DNA from: Domibacillus epiphyticus | Lineage (GTDB): Bacteria > Bacillota > Bacilli > Bacillales > Domibacillaceae | Assembly: GCF_001975785.1 (NCBI RefSeq) | Contig: NZ_MSFI01000020.1 | Coordinates: 1 to 64,000 of the forward strand | Direction: 5' to 3' | Length of the DNA stretch: 64,000 bases | Shown here: piece by piece, positions 62,511-64,000 of the stretch | Position numbering within the stretch: position 1 is the first letter of the stretch | Layout: the number at the start of each line of letters is the position of its first letter | Notes under the pieces: generated by a model | What the model was told of the DNA's origin: nothing | Database searches by the model: none | The model's input: the letters and a program-made list of their open reading frames with translations, nothing else | Position numbers and translations under genes: made by a program

Positions 62511-63740
62511 ATGAGTAATGTTCAAGAAAGAATCGAAAGCCATATTGACACATTGAGTACATTCACCGCAACACCTGATAAAGGCACAACCCGGCTTTCG
62601 TATAGTAATGAGGATTTGCAGGCGCGGAATTATCTGAAAAGTAAAATGATTGAATATGGTTTATATGTCAAGGAAGATGGTTTTGGCAATATTTTTGGCA
62701 AACTTGAGGGCACGTTAAAAGAGGGGCCCAGCGTTCTCATCGGCTCCCATTTTGACTCAGTTCCAAACGGAGGGTCATACGATGGTCCTGCAGGCGTAGT
62801 GGCCGGGCTTGAAGTGGCTGCCCTCTTTAATGAAAATAATATAACGCCGAAATATCCTTTGGAAATTATTGCACTCGTGGAAGAAGAGGGAGCAAGATTT
62901 GGCAGCGGACTGATGGGTTCAAGAGGAATCACGGGGCTGCTAAGTGATGCTGATTTTAAAAAGCTAACAGATAAAGATGGAATCACTACAGAAGAAGCGA
63001 TGAAAACGATCGGACTGGATTCGTCTTTGCCTAAAACAAGAGATCCCAAAACCATTAAGGCTTTTCTTGAATTGCATATTGAACAAGGACCAATCCTTGA
63101 AGAAAAAAATATTCCCATTGGCGTGGTGGAAGCAATCGTCGGCTTAACGCAATTGGAAGTAACAGTAAAAGGGCGGGCAGGTCATGCAGGGACAACCCCG
63201 ATGGACCGCCGTTCGGATGCGTTAGTCGCGGCTGCAGGAATCATTGCTCAATTGCCTGAGCTGGCAGTTAGTGAAGGAGAAGGAACGGTTATTACAGCCG
63301 GCCGTCTCAATGTATTTCCAAACGGAGCTAATGTCATCCCCGACCAAACAGTATTCACTTTGGATATACGATCAGGCAAGGAAGAACATGTACGCAACGT
63401 TGTCGAGAAAGTGAAAAAAATAGTAGATTCATATAATGGAAATGGGATTGATACATCCGTTCAGGAGCTCTTATATATGAAGCCAAAAGCAATGAATCCT
63501 GAAATTCTTTCCCTTTTGAAGCAAAAGAGCAGTGAACTAGACATCCCGCACTGTCCAATTAACAGCGGGGCAGGTCACGATGCGATGGTCTTTTCCGATT
63601 TTACAGACGTAGGAATGCTTTTCATACCAAGTAAAGATGGACTGAGCCATTGTCCGGAAGAATGGTCAGATTCAAGCCATATAGCAAACGCTGTCCATAT
63701 TCTATATGAAGCAGCTAAAAAGTTAACGGAGGCTGAGTAA
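62511..63740 (+). CDS. M20-family Zn hydrolase, N-carbamoyl-amino-acid/allantoate amidohydrolase type
   Basis: 409 residues. M20 metal ligands: His and Asp in IGSHFDSVPNGGSYDGPAGV, Glu-Glu in LVEEEGARFGSGLMGSRG, His in LELHIEQGPILEE and the late His in NSGAGHDAMVF. The dimerisation lid carries GRAGHAGTTPMDRRSDAL, the hallmark of carbamoylase, beta-ureidopropionase and allantoate amidohydrolase. Exact substrate uncertain. Starts 19 bases after the transporter gene and is followed closely by a second M20 gene, an apparent operon. Confidence 0.88.
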   Translation: MSNVQERIESHIDTLSTFTATPDKGTTRLSYSNEDLQARNYLKSKMIEYGLYVKEDGFGNIFGKLEGTLKEGPSVLIGSHFDSVPNGGSYDGPAGVVAGLEVAALFNENNITPKYPLEIIALVEEEGARFGSGLMGSRGITGLLSDADFKKLTDKDGITTEEAMKTIGLDSSLPKTRDPKTIKAFLELHIEQGPILEEKNIPIGVVEAIVGLTQLEVTVKGRAGHAGTTPMDRRSDALVAAAGIIAQLPELAVSEGEGTVITAGRLNVFPNGANVIPDQTVFTLDIRSGKEEHVRNVVEKVKKIVDSYNGNGIDTSVQELLYMKPKAMNPEILSLLKQKSSELDIPHCPINSGAGHDAMVFSDFTDVGMLFIPSKDGLSHCPEEWSDSSHIANAVHILYEAAKKLTEAE

Positions 63741-63741
63741 A

Positions 63742-64000
63742 ATGATTCATCCAGTAATTAAAGATGCGATTCAGAAAAATAGTGAAGAACTAACCGAATT
63801 ACGGAGAAAGCTTCATAGCGAGCCTGAACTGCCTTTCGAGGAAGAAAAGACAACAGCTCTTATTTGTGAATATCTCGAAAATTTAGGAATTCCTTTCAGA
63901 AGAACCGAACCAACCGGGGTAATTGCGACGATCGAAGGCGGAAAGCCAGGGAAAACAGTAGCGTTAAGAGGTGACATGGACGCTTTACCGGTTGAAGAGC
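63742..64000 (+). CDS. M20-family amidohydrolase (N-acyl-amino-acid hydrolase type), partial
   Basis: The start of a second M20 enzyme, one base after the previous stop codon, with CGGAGG upstream; it runs off the right edge after about 86 residues. LRRKLHSEPELPFEEEKTT and VALRGDMDALPVEE are typical of the HipO/ILR1 amidohydrolase group. Metal ligands beyond the first are outside the window. Confidence 0.9.
   Translation, partial: MIHPVIKDAIQKNSEELTELRRKLHSEPELPFEEEKTTALICEYLENLGIPFRRTEPTGVIATIEGGKPGKTVALRGDMDALPVEE

Overview
The window is the replication-origin region of a low-GC, Gram-positive, rod-type Bacillota, most likely Bacillaceae. The gene order (rpmH - oriC - dnaA - dnaN - yaaA - recF - gyrB - gyrA - rrn on one side; rnpA - yidC - mnmE - mnmG - rsmG - noc - parA - parB - ychF - rpsF - ssb - rpsR - yybS - gdpP - rplI - dnaB - purA - walRKHIJ - htrA - rlmH on the other) is the classical Bacillus arrangement, here given with dnaA on the minus strand. 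I cannot assign a genus. Two usual members are absent from their expected slots: remB (yaaB) between recF and gyrB, and jag between yidC and mnmE.

Layout. 1-104: 5' end of a 16S rRNA gene (minus) with its promoter at 251-279. 305-9525: minus-strand replication-initiation block. About 8031-8170 and 9617-9902: bipartite oriC with DnaA boxes, DnaA-trios and an AT-rich unwinding region. 10114-18356: rpmH to parB, with a parS site in parB. 18357-33126: mscS, DUF951, ychF, rpsF-ssb-rpsR, a chemotaxis receptor, yybS-gdpP-rplI, dnaB, purA and two tRNAs. Long 5' leaders of ychF and rpsF share an unrecognised repeated RNA-like motif. 33127-41368: the walRKHIJ cell-wall regulon operon (a perfect parS lies in walK), an old-yellow-enzyme gene, htrA and a 47-residue CxxH/CxxC protein. 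41369-42102: a DnaA-box cluster resembling the oriC unwinding element, then rlmH.

42103-57889 is the accessory part and the most interesting. It is AT-rich from 42.1 to about 55.6 kb, starts exactly at the 3' end of rlmH, and contains two further degenerate copies of that 3' end (att-like repeats at 53252-53272 and 57863-57889), in the same orientation and still spelling the RlmH C-terminus Gly-Glu-Pro/Leu-Tyr-His-Lys-stop, mostly with synonymous differences. This is how staphylococcal SCC cassettes sit at orfX/rlmH. No ccr recombinase is visible. Segment 1 (about 11 kb) carries an orphan HExxH metallopeptidase, a decayed IS21-family element, a three-gene Lamassu-type defence operon (Cap4-like nuclease, small middle protein, SMC/Rad50-like ATPase with zinc hook) and, divergently, a 1180-residue RecD-like helicase with a C-terminal nuclease-like domain. 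Segment 2 (about 4.6 kb) carries a GIY-YIG/DUF2075 protein (one frameshift) translationally coupled to a MazG-like pyrophosphohydrolase, an AraC fragment, and mqo. The region therefore looks like a tandem, recombinase-less, SCC-like defence island.

57890-64000 returns to host-like genes: ahpF-ahpC (minus, with a PerR-like box), a pentapeptide-repeat pseudogene, and an apparent operon of a membrane transporter with two M20-family amidohydrolases, the last running off the right edge.
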